64,000 nucleotides of DNA from Pelomonas paludis (GTDB taxonomy: Bacteria > Pseudomonadota > Gammaproteobacteria > Burkholderiales > Burkholderiaceae_C): the NCBI RefSeq assembly GCF_039872745.1, contig NZ_JBDPZD010000005.1, forward strand, positions 124,001-188,000, written 5' to 3'. Below are positions 46,801 through 53,174 of the stretch, piece by piece; the stretch's first letter is position 1; every line of letters starts with the position of its first letter. The notes beneath the pieces are model-generated. The model saw nothing but the letters and a program-made list of their open reading frames with translations. It had not been told where the DNA came from and did no database searches. A program made the position numbers and the translations under genes.

Positions 46801-46902
46801 GTGCCGCACCCGGCGGCGGCATCGGCCTCGGCACCTGCGGTGCTGCCGGCCGACAGCGCCAACTACAAGGCCATTGCGGCGTGGATTGCAGGAGGCTGTT
46901 AG
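43888..46902 (+). CDS. HzsA-like multiheme lipoprotein with beta-propeller region
   Basis: 1004 residues. A perfect AAGGAGG (43876-43882) precedes ATG 43888. The signal ends in lipobox LLAAC (Cys23). Residues 70-340 show repeated PD40-like blades (DPEASYDGKKIVFAM, DPAYLPAGAGFVFASNRQ, NPVVLMDGDIMFSRWD), as in the middle domain of hydrazine synthase alpha. Heme-type motifs are CDGCH (630-634), CTGCH (754-758) and CAAGCH (913-918, CX3CH). Related proteins are called HzsA-related; nothing here indicates anammox, as no HzsB/C genes are near. It probably sits in the outer membrane or periplasm and carries electrons. Function unknown. Confidence 0.8.
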   Translation: MRNLIRVTTLALASVLSLLLAACGAGERSEPSHDPDTLTVQGDVPIAYAKRASGINMNPTTGVSFAPGGDLMIREKSSASAAEFNVTQAYTQGKGDVSDPEASYDGKKIVFAMNCPVANHADCTGRWNIWEYDMSAGGLRGGSLKRLTSSTTGDDDVDPAYLPAGAGFVFASNRQRATVDLPSGTDTYAALDEYEREKVLNLYTMDAKGGAITQISVNQSHDRNPVVLMDGDIMFSRWDHVGGRNHFKIFTVRPDGTNMFIRYGAHSEGNSFLHPREMDTTGAFKGYLASDLMPLSGTHEGGALVFVDAANFSEQDTPATSKVKAMSGQSYPTEKPLEFERGLSRWGRITTPYPLWDGSNRVLLSFAPCQVNKRASSSEAYIVTPCANLSEAELKALGDDMSPAAEATANIRDNVPPVYAVYMFDPAKKTLLIVAAPPEGFIYTDPIALQPRPEPNPSATTASARRALAAGSSNLPPGMGLLSVRSVYDTDGLGRMGDPVLAEADRANGCTTPIPTIAPTDPDDTRKQVADLLSLKDPAKPAYYCSPARFVRVVRAVPPKGGMGTREAIGETDFEPQQILGYAPIEPDGSFQIQVPGDVPLAVAVIDEAGRAFQTHTNWIQVRPGETRTCDGCHSPRRGAALNSSTIKDTVPAALMSTFPRSSGETMAQTRTNNVAGLLSLSMDVAYSDVWADPAKTGGRKRASLSLKYTGNTTPDGKPDPANDLATPVPTKGIVNYPDHIQPLWSRDRGANTCTGCHNISAKLDLSGTRAGTGRLISYEKLMVGDPKIDPQTGLPIVRVEDGEARLERLPALVDTGASEGDALGLARKSRLMEILSGQTLMVGSEARKVHPTPTTLDHSKLLNKAELRLLAEFMDLGGKYYNDLSAGGVKQVAKLTQRSFEATVYPILQSTCAAGCHQAIGSKNAAAGSNFRQNRFVLTGAPEGDFNVTLSMISNVCAPPSNYLLSRPSTVPHPAAASASAPAVLPADSANYKAIAAWIAGGC

Positions 46903-46906
46903 AGCC

Positions 46907-47464
46907 ATGCGCAGCGTCCTTCCATCGCTCTTGGTGCTCACCGCCGCCCTTTCAGCTTGCGGTGGTGGCGGCAACCCGCTCGACAACCCGGCCACCATCA
47001 CCAACACCTCGGCCGACGCGGGGCAGAAGCTCTCGTTCGCCTACTACCAAAAATGCGTCAACCCCATCCTGCTGGAGCTGCTGCCCATCGCCGGCACGGC
47101 GGTCACCAACACCTGCGCGGCTGGCGGTTGCCATGACGTGAACACCGGCAGCGGCGGGGCCTTGCGCATCAACCCGCGTGCGGCTGAGGTCGTGATCGGC
47201 CCCACGCCCGACGTCGCCGCGCTGCGGCTGAGCGAGATGTACCGGAACTTCCGCTCCGCCCAGGCCCAGGTGGTGTTTGCCGAGCCCGCAGCCAGCCGCC
47301 TCATCACTAAGCCCCTGGTGCGCGGCGTGCTGCATGGGGGAGGGCGCGTCTTCCTGGACGAGAACGACCCCAAGGCGCGCACCTTGATCTACTGGATGTC
47401 CCACCCCGTGCCGCAGGGGCTGGACGAATTCAGCGCTCCGGCGCCAGCGTCATGCGCGGGTTGA
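46907..47464 (+). CDS. Small lipoprotein with a CX4CH heme-like motif
   Basis: 185 residues. Lipobox ALSAC (Cys18). A segment YYQKCVNPILLELL precedes NTCAAGGCHD, in which Cys70, Cys75 and His76 form CX4CH, an unusual heme c site. The surrounding pattern recalls the C-terminal part of the preceding HzsA-like protein (STCAAGCHQ), so the two may be related cytochrome-like domains. It starts four bases after that gene and its stop overlaps the next start, so they should be made together. No family name is certain. Confidence 0.72.
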   Translation: MRSVLPSLLVLTAALSACGGGGNPLDNPATITNTSADAGQKLSFAYYQKCVNPILLELLPIAGTAVTNTCAAGGCHDVNTGSGGALRINPRAAEVVIGPTPDVAALRLSEMYRNFRSAQAQVVFAEPAASRLITKPLVRGVLHGGGRVFLDENDPKARTLIYWMSHPVPQGLDEFSAPAPASCAG

Positions 47465-48219
47465 TGCGCTTCGTCCTGCCCTTGCTGGCTGGGTTCACCC
47501 TGCTGCTGGCCGCACCCGTGCGTGCGGCCGACGAGCCGCCCGAGCAGGTGCAAGTGGCCGACGCCTTCCTGGAACTGCACACCGGCCCGGGGCGTGGCTT
47601 CCCGGTCTTCCATGTGGCGGGGCGGGGCGAGCAGGTCGAGATCCTGCTGCGCCACACCGACTGGTTCAAGGTGCGCGTCAGCCGCGACCTGCACAACGTC
47701 AAGGAGGGCTGGGTCTCGCGGGCGCAGATGGAAACCACGCTGACCCAGGCCGGCCTGCGCAAGACCTTCCGCGACGTGCTGCTGGACGACTACCTGCACC
47801 GCCGCGTCGAGATGGGCATGGCGGGGGGGCGCTTCAAGAACGAGCCCGTGCTCAAGCTCTGGACCGCCTACCGCCTGAGCGAGACCCTGTCCGTCGAGGC
47901 CACCGTGGGCCAGGTGCAGGGCGTGTTTGCCGGCACCGACTTCTGGCACCTCGGCGTCAATGCCGAGCCTTGGTCTGACAAGCGGCTCTCGCCCTTCATC
48001 GGCATTGGTCTGGGCAAGTTCAAGAACATCCCCAACACCAGCTTGGTCAGCTCGATCACCACCGACGCCAAGCTCGCCAGCGCCGTGGCCGGCGTGCGCT
48101 GGCACCTGACCGACCGCTTTGTGCTGCGCGCCGACGTCAGCCTCTACACCGCCTTCGTGGCCGACACGCGGGCCAGTGAATACCGCGCCTTCACGGCGGG
48201 CCTCTCCTTCTTCTTCTAA
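47464..48219 (+). CDS. SH3-domain outer-membrane beta-barrel candidate
   Basis: 251 residues from ATG 47464 (TGATG overlap); ATG 47452 is an alternative. A signal peptide ends near VRA. A bacterial SH3-like domain (about 25-85: LELHTGPGRGFPVFHVAGRGEQVEIL...WFKVRVS) is followed by a transmembrane-beta pattern (VLKLWTAYRLSETLSVEATVGQ, FIGIGLGKF) ending YRAFTAGLSFFF, the terminal aromatic of outer-membrane proteins. The SH3 part could bind peptidoglycan or a partner. It resembles in type the GltA/GltB barrels of the Myxococcus gliding machine; that is inference. Confidence 0.72.
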   Translation: MRFVLPLLAGFTLLLAAPVRAADEPPEQVQVADAFLELHTGPGRGFPVFHVAGRGEQVEILLRHTDWFKVRVSRDLHNVKEGWVSRAQMETTLTQAGLRKTFRDVLLDDYLHRRVEMGMAGGRFKNEPVLKLWTAYRLSETLSVEATVGQVQGVFAGTDFWHLGVNAEPWSDKRLSPFIGIGLGKFKNIPNTSLVSSITTDAKLASAVAGVRWHLTDRFVLRADVSLYTAFVADTRASEYRAFTAGLSFFF

Positions 48220-48226
48220 GGCAGCC

Positions 48227-48841
48227 ATGCACATCACCCGCGCACTCGCCCTCGTCTTGCTGACCCTCGCCAGCGCAGCCTGGGCCGCCGAACCCGTCAT
48301 CACCCCCGAGGTGGACCGCCGCGACGTCAGGCTGCCGCGCATCCCCTCCAACGACTTCACCGTGGGCGCCTTCGTCGGCACCTATGCCACGCAGAACTTC
48401 GGCTCCAGCCTCGTCAAGGGCCTGCGCCTGGGCTATCACATCACCGAGGACTTCTTCGTCGAGGGCAACCTCGGCCGCTCCCAGGTCACCGACGCCAGCT
48501 TCCGCCAGATCCTGCCCGGCGGCATCTTCGTGAGCGAGGAGCAAAAGCTCAGCTACTACAACATGCTCGCGGGCTGGAACTTCCTGCCCGGCGAGGTCTT
48601 CCTGGGCCGCAGCGTGGCGCGGGCCTCGGCGCTCTATGTGGTGGCCGGCGTGGGCGGCACGCGCTTTGTGGACCAGAAGCACCAGACCATCAGCTTCGGG
48701 TTGGGGGCACGCGTCTTCGTTTCCGACTGGGCCTCGCTGCAGGTGGACCTGCGCGACCACCGCTACGCGCTGGACCTGCTGGGCAAACGCCAGAGCACCA
48801 ACAACCCCGAGTTCACCGTGGGTGCCACCTTCCACTTCTGA
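48227..48841 (+). CDS. Outer-membrane beta-barrel protein
   Basis: 204 residues with a signal peptide (ALALVLLTLASAAWA). The mature part alternates hydrophobic and polar residues in strands: FTVGAFVGTYATQNFGSSLVKGLRLGYHITEDFFVEGNLG, then ASALYVVAGVGGTRFV, ISFGLGARVFVSDWASLQVDLRDHRY, ending FTVGATFHF with a terminal Phe. This is the pattern of small outer-membrane barrels. It lies 7 bases after another barrel candidate. Function unknown; a structural or anchoring role in the complex is likely. Confidence 0.75.
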   Translation: MHITRALALVLLTLASAAWAAEPVITPEVDRRDVRLPRIPSNDFTVGAFVGTYATQNFGSSLVKGLRLGYHITEDFFVEGNLGRSQVTDASFRQILPGGIFVSEEQKLSYYNMLAGWNFLPGEVFLGRSVARASALYVVAGVGGTRFVDQKHQTISFGLGARVFVSDWASLQVDLRDHRYALDLLGKRQSTNNPEFTVGATFHF

Positions 48842-48849
48842 GCCGCGCC

Positions 48850-49335
48850 ATGCACGCCTTCCCTCTCTCACGTGTGCTGGCCTGGGCACTGCTGGCTGCC
48901 TCCAGCCTGTGCGCTGCCGCCCCCGCGCCCGACTTCACGCTGCGCACACTGGACGGCAGCAACCTGCGCCTGCACGAGCAGCGCGGCCGTGTGGTGCTCA
49001 TCAACTTCTGGGCCACCTGGTGCGGCCCCTGCCGGCAGGAGATGCCGCTGCTCAACCAGCTGTTCCAGAAGTACCGGGGCTCGGGCTTCACGCTGCTGGG
49101 CATCAATGTGGATGAAGACGGCCGCAAGGCTCAGGCCGTGGCCAAGCAGCTGGGCCTGGCCTTCCCCGTGCTGCTGGACGCCGACAAGGCCGTCAGCCAG
49201 CGCTACGAGCTGGCCAGCATGCCCTCCACCCTGCTCATCGACCGCGACGGCCGCGTGCGCTACCTGCACAAGGGCTACCAGGCCGGCTACGAGGCCCTCT
49301 ACGAAAAGCAGATCCGCGAACTGCTGAAGGAATGA
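48850..49335 (+). CDS. TlpA/ResA-type periplasmic thioredoxin
   Basis: 161 residues. Signal peptide (to about residue 24), then a thioredoxin fold with the redox motif WCGPC in NFWATWCGPCRQEMP and cis-Pro in SMPSTLLIDRDG. Members reduce or make disulfides in periplasmic proteins, including apocytochromes before heme attachment. In this operon, with two CxnCH lipoproteins and a DUF4266 lipoprotein ending in CGC, that maturation role is plausible. Its stop overlaps the DUF4266 start (ATGA). Confidence 0.9.
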   Translation: MHAFPLSRVLAWALLAASSLCAAAPAPDFTLRTLDGSNLRLHEQRGRVVLINFWATWCGPCRQEMPLLNQLFQKYRGSGFTLLGINVDEDGRKAQAVAKQLGLAFPVLLDADKAVSQRYELASMPSTLLIDRDGRVRYLHKGYQAGYEALYEKQIRELLKE

Positions 49336-49580
49336 ACGCCATGCATCGCACCCTTCTGAGTTGTCTTCTGGTGGTCGCCACGCTGCTGCTGAGCGGCTGC
49401 GCATCGATCAAAGCACCTGAGCCCTGGGTCAAGCCTTACGAGCGCGAGCGCCTGGCCGACCCCATCATGCAGGTGTCGCGCAATGCGCTGTCCAGCAAGC
49501 ACTTCGAGCACGTGTACGAGGTGCGCGAGGGCGCACGCGGCGCGAATGGTGTTCAAGGAGGCGGTTGTGGCTGCAACTAA
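49332..49580 (+). CDS. DUF4266 lipoprotein with C-terminal CXC
   Basis: 82 residues. Lipobox LLLSGC (Cys23). The middle part VKPYERERLADPIMQ is the DUF4266 core; the end is GGGCGCN, a CXC motif at the very C-terminus. DUF4266 genes commonly sit next to DUF3570, TlpA and ApbE genes, as here. Function unknown; the two cysteines could be a TlpA substrate, a metal site or a cross-link. The start overlaps the tlpA-like stop and the end overlaps the DUF3570 start by 14 bases. Confidence 0.8.
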   Translation: MNAMHRTLLSCLLVVATLLLSGCASIKAPEPWVKPYERERLADPIMQVSRNALSSKHFEHVYEVREGARGANGVQGGGCGCN

Positions 49581-50652
49581 GGCACTTCGGGCCGCAGCCT
49601 TGCTCGGCACCGCCCTGGTCGGCGCCGAGGCCGGCGCCGTGACCCTGCCTGACGACCAGGCCGAGGCCATGGTCCACATCTACGAGGCCGACGGCCTGCG
49701 CGCCACGGGCCCAGCCGTGCTGGTGCGCAAGAAGCTGGGCACGGCGGTGTCGCTGCAGGGCAGCATTTATGTCGATCAGGTCAGCAGCGCATCCATCGAC
49801 GTGGTCACCACGGCCAGCCCCTTCAAGGAAACGCGCAGGGAGTTCAGCGTCGGGGGCGACTACGTCTACCGCGACAGCCAGGTCACCGTCTCCACCACGC
49901 AGAGCACCGAGCCCGACTACAAGGCCCGCTCGCTCAGCGTCGATGTGGCGCAGGACATGTTCGGCAACATGACGACGGTGTCGCTGGGCTTCTCGCGCGG
50001 GGCCGACGACGTGGGCCGGCGCGACGTGGGCTTCTTCGACAAGGCGCGCCACTGGCGCTACCGGCTCGGGGTCACGCAGATCCTGTCGCCCAACTGGCTG
50101 GCCACGCTCAATGTCGAGGCCGTGGCCGACGACGGCTACCTGGGCAACCCCTATCGATCAGCCCGCGTGGGCGGCGCCTTCGTGCCCGAGAACGACCCCC
50201 GCACCCGCTCCAGCCGCGCGCTCAAGCTCGGCACCGTGGGCGCTCTGGCGGGCGGCAGCGCGATGCGTGTGTCCTACCGCTACTTCTGGGACAACTGGGC
50301 CATCCGCGCCCACACTGTCGAGGCCGGCTACAGCCGCTATGTGGGTGAGAGCTTCCTGATCGACGGCAGCTTGCGCCTGCACTCGCAAGGCAAGGCCCTG
50401 TTCTACAGCGACAACGCCCTGGCCGACACCCTCTACCTGTCGCGCAACCGCCAGCTCAGCAGCTTCAAGAGCATCGGGCTCGGCGCCAAGCTCACCTACA
50501 CGGCCGGCAAGGTCCGCGAGACGGATATCAAGCTCAGCGCCGCCTACCAACTGCTGCACTTCAAGTACAGCGACTTCACCGACCTGCGCACCGGCAACGC
50601 CTATGCGCTCAACGCCCACGTGCTGCAGCTGTTTGCCACGGCGAGCTTTTGA
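49567..50652 (+). CDS. DUF3570 protein, outer-membrane beta-barrel
   Basis: 361 residues from GTG 49567, chosen because AAGGAGG (49555-49561) lies 5 bases upstream; an ATG at 49546 is an alternative. A signal peptide ends near AGA. Residues 70-84 read DQVSSAS-I-DVVTTAS, two D-x-V-[ST]-[ST]-A-S repeats reminiscent of, but not identical to, the D-x-x-[ST]-G-A-[ST] site that ApbE flavinylates. Beta strands follow to the C-terminus, ending LQLFATASF (terminal Phe, outer-membrane type). The family has no known function. Confidence 0.78.
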   Translation: MAATKALRAAALLGTALVGAEAGAVTLPDDQAEAMVHIYEADGLRATGPAVLVRKKLGTAVSLQGSIYVDQVSSASIDVVTTASPFKETRREFSVGGDYVYRDSQVTVSTTQSTEPDYKARSLSVDVAQDMFGNMTTVSLGFSRGADDVGRRDVGFFDKARHWRYRLGVTQILSPNWLATLNVEAVADDGYLGNPYRSARVGGAFVPENDPRTRSSRALKLGTVGALAGGSAMRVSYRYFWDNWAIRAHTVEAGYSRYVGESFLIDGSLRLHSQGKALFYSDNALADTLYLSRNRQLSSFKSIGLGAKLTYTAGKVRETDIKLSAAYQLLHFKYSDFTDLRTGNAYALNAHVLQLFATASF

Positions 50653-50664
50653 AGGAGAACGCGA

Positions 50665-51258
50665 GTGCGTGCCTTGATGACCCTTGTGTTTGCGCTGTTG
50701 GTGGGGGCACCGGCCTGGGCGGCCGATGCCGTGCCAGTGCCTGCGGCTGCTGCAAGCGCCCCGGCGGATGTGGCCAGCGCCCCCGCCGGAGCAGCCAGCG
50801 CGCCCGAGCCCCCCCAAGCCCTCGACCAGCGCGTCGAGGCCGTGAAGGCCGAGGTCATCCGCCTCAACCGCGACCTGCTGGTGCTGGAGGAGGAGTTGCT
50901 CTTCCCCGCCAGCACGCAGGTGGCGGTGTTCGTCTCCATGGACGTGGGCAAGATGTTCGAGCTCGACTCGCTGCAACTGAAACTCGACGACAAGCTCGTC
51001 GCCAGCCACCTCTACTCGCCGCTGGAGGTGCAGGCCCTGCACCGGGGCGGCATGCAGCGCGTCTACCTTGGCAATCTCAAGTCGGGCACGCACGAGGTGG
51101 TGGCCTTCTTCACCGGCAAGGGCCCGCACTTCCGCGACTACAAGCGCGCCGCCACCATCAAGTTCGAGAAGGGCGCCGACCCGTCCTACATCGAGCTGCG
51201 CATCGTCGACTCCACGGCCAAGCTGCAGCCCGAGTTCGACGTCAAGGTCTGGCAATAA
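50665..51258 (+). CDS. Periplasmic protein of the envelope operon, unknown
   Basis: 197 residues starting at GTG 50665, with AAGGAG about 8 bases upstream. Signal peptide, then an Ala/Pro/Ser linker (about 20-50), a short coiled coil (LDQRVEAVKAEVIRLNRDLLVLEEELL) and a beta-sandwich-like region (VAVFVSMDVGKMFELDSLQLKLDDKLVASHLY, VYLGNLKSGTHEVVAFFTG). I recognise no named family; proteins of this type tend to occur beside TolQ/TPR genes. It stands between DUF3570 and the first repeat protein. Confidence 0.7.
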   Translation: MRALMTLVFALLVGAPAWAADAVPVPAAAASAPADVASAPAGAASAPEPPQALDQRVEAVKAEVIRLNRDLLVLEEELLFPASTQVAVFVSMDVGKMFELDSLQLKLDDKLVASHLYSPLEVQALHRGGMQRVYLGNLKSGTHEVVAFFTGKGPHFRDYKRAATIKFEKGADPSYIELRIVDSTAKLQPEFDVKVWQ

Positions 51259-51269
51259 GAGGGCAGGGC

Positions 51270-53174
51270 GTGCGCCGGGCTATCACTCTCATCGCTGCGC
51301 TGGCCTGCTGGGCTGGCACGCCCTGGGCCGCCGAGGCGCCGCCGCCAAAGCTGGTGCAGGCGCCGCACTACGGCGACACGCTCTTCCACTTCTTCCAGGA
51401 CCACTACTTCAGCGCCATCACCGGCCTGATGACCTCGCAGCACTTCAATCGCCTGAGCCCGCATGACGACGAGGCCGAGCTGCTGCGCGGAGGCATGCTG
51501 CTCTCTTACGGCCTGCACCGCGAGGCCGGCGAGGTGTTTGCAAAGCTGCTCGACGCAGGCGCCAAGGCGGCCGTGCAGGACCGGGCGCGTTTCTTCCTGG
51601 CCAAGATCCGCTACCAGCGCGGGCTGCTGCCCGAGGCGCTGGACGCCCTGGGCCGCATCGGCAAACAGTTGCCGCCTGCGCTGGAGGAAGAGCGCGCGCT
51701 GCTGCACGCCAATGTGCTGCTCGCCAGCCAGGACTACGCCGGCGCCGCGCAGCAGCTCAAGGCACTGAGTGCGCTCAAGACCACAACCACCGGCGCCAGC
51801 CTCTATGCGCGCTACAACCTCGGCGTGGCCCTGGTGCGCAGCGGCGACGTGGCCGGTGGCCGCGTCTGGCTCGATGAACTCGGCAAGGCCACCTCTCCAG
51901 CCTTGCCCGCCACCCCCGAGTACCGCGCGCTGCGCGACCAGGCCAACCTCGCGCTCGGCTTTGCCATGCTGCGCGACGAAAAGCCCGACGCAGCCTCTGG
52001 CTACCTGCAGCGCGTGCGCCTGGAGGGCCCGCAGTCCAGCAAGGCCCTGCTGGGCTATGGCTGGGCGCTGGCCGCCGCCAAGAAGCACCGCGAGGCCCTG
52101 GTGCCCTGGCAAGAACTGCTGCGCCGCGATGCGCGCGACGCCGCCGTGCTGGAGGCCCGGCTGGCCGTGCCGCTGTCCTACGTGGAGCTGGGCGCGCTGG
52201 GCCAGGCGCTCACGCGCTACCAGGAGGCCATCGCGCTCTACGGGCAGGAGAGCCGCTCGCTGGACGAATCCATCGCCGCCATCCGCGCCGGCCGCCTGAT
52301 CGAGGGCCTGCTGGCCGCCAACCCTTCGGCCAGCCCGGGCGCCGAGATGAGCTGGTTCGACGCCATCCAGTCCCTGCCCGCCATGCCTCACGCCGGCCAC
52401 TTGAGCGATGTGCTGGCCCAGCACGAGTTCCAGGAGGCCTTCAAGAACCTGCGCGACCTGCAGTTCCTGGCCGGCAACCTGCAGGCCTGGCAGGACAAGG
52501 TCGAGGTCTATGGCGACATGGTGGCCCACCGCCGCCAGGCCTATGCCCAGCGCCTGCCCCAGGTGCTGGCGCAGGCCAATGCCGCCGGCCTGGGCCAACT
52601 CCAAGCGCAGCGCGATGCCCTGGCCACTGAGCTGGACCGCGTGGAGCGCGAAGTGGACATCGAAGCCCTGGCCACGCCCGCGCAGCGCGCACTGCTGGAG
52701 CGCGTGCAGCGCGTCAACGCCAGCCTGAAGGCGCTGCTTGAAGAGCCCGGCCTGGACGCCGCTCGCCAACGCGCCCGCCTGGCCACCGGCCTGCTCACTT
52801 GGCAACTGGCCCAGGACCACGCCGACCGGCTGTGGTCCGCGCAAAAGGAGCTGCGCACCATTGACCGCGAACTGGCCGAGGCCCGCGACCGCGAGGCCGC
52901 GCTGGCCCGCGCACAGCAGCAGGAGCCCGCCCGCTTCGACGCCTTTGCCACCCGCACCCAGGCCGAGGCCGCCCGCATTGCCGCCCTGATCCCGCAGGTG
53001 GCCCGCCTCACCCAGCAGCAACAGCAGGCCGCGCAGGAGATCGCCATTGCCCAGCTCGTGAAGCAGAAGGAGCGCCTCGCGCTCTACAGCACCGAGGCCC
53101 ACTTTGCGGTGGCGCAGCTGCATGACCGCGCAGCGCAAGCTGAGGGGAAGAAGGAGGGCGACCGTGCGAAGTAG
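51270..53174 (+). CDS. Periplasmic TPR-like helical-repeat protein
   Basis: 634 residues from GTG 51270. Signal peptide (to about 21), then an alpha-solenoid of TPR-like repeats (about 70-360: LGVALVRSGDVAGGRVWLDEL, GYGWALAAAKKHREALVPWQELL). The C-terminal third is highly charged coiled coil (about 430-620). Comparable in type to the periplasmic TPR proteins of the Myxococcus Glt complex, but without specific match. It overlaps the next gene by 11 bases. Confidence 0.75.
   Translation: MRRAITLIAALACWAGTPWAAEAPPPKLVQAPHYGDTLFHFFQDHYFSAITGLMTSQHFNRLSPHDDEAELLRGGMLLSYGLHREAGEVFAKLLDAGAKAAVQDRARFFLAKIRYQRGLLPEALDALGRIGKQLPPALEEERALLHANVLLASQDYAGAAQQLKALSALKTTTTGASLYARYNLGVALVRSGDVAGGRVWLDELGKATSPALPATPEYRALRDQANLALGFAMLRDEKPDAASGYLQRVRLEGPQSSKALLGYGWALAAAKKHREALVPWQELLRRDARDAAVLEARLAVPLSYVELGALGQALTRYQEAIALYGQESRSLDESIAAIRAGRLIEGLLAANPSASPGAEMSWFDAIQSLPAMPHAGHLSDVLAQHEFQEAFKNLRDLQFLAGNLQAWQDKVEVYGDMVAHRRQAYAQRLPQVLAQANAAGLGQLQAQRDALATELDRVEREVDIEALATPAQRALLERVQRVNASLKALLEEPGLDAARQRARLATGLLTWQLAQDHADRLWSAQKELRTIDRELAEARDREAALARAQQQEPARFDAFATRTQAEAARIAALIPQVARLTQQQQQAAQEIAIAQLVKQKERLALYSTEAHFAVAQLHDRAAQAEGKKEGDRAK

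Noticed and set aside
43888..46902. Evidence for anammox (hydrazine synthase)
   Set aside because: Only an HzsA-like lipoprotein is present; the other synthase subunits are absent, and such relatives occur in non-anammox bacteria.
43741..47007. 1088-residue minus-strand frame opposite the HzsA-like gene
   Set aside because: Shadow of the plus-strand gene, which has a perfect ribosome site, lipobox and heme motifs.
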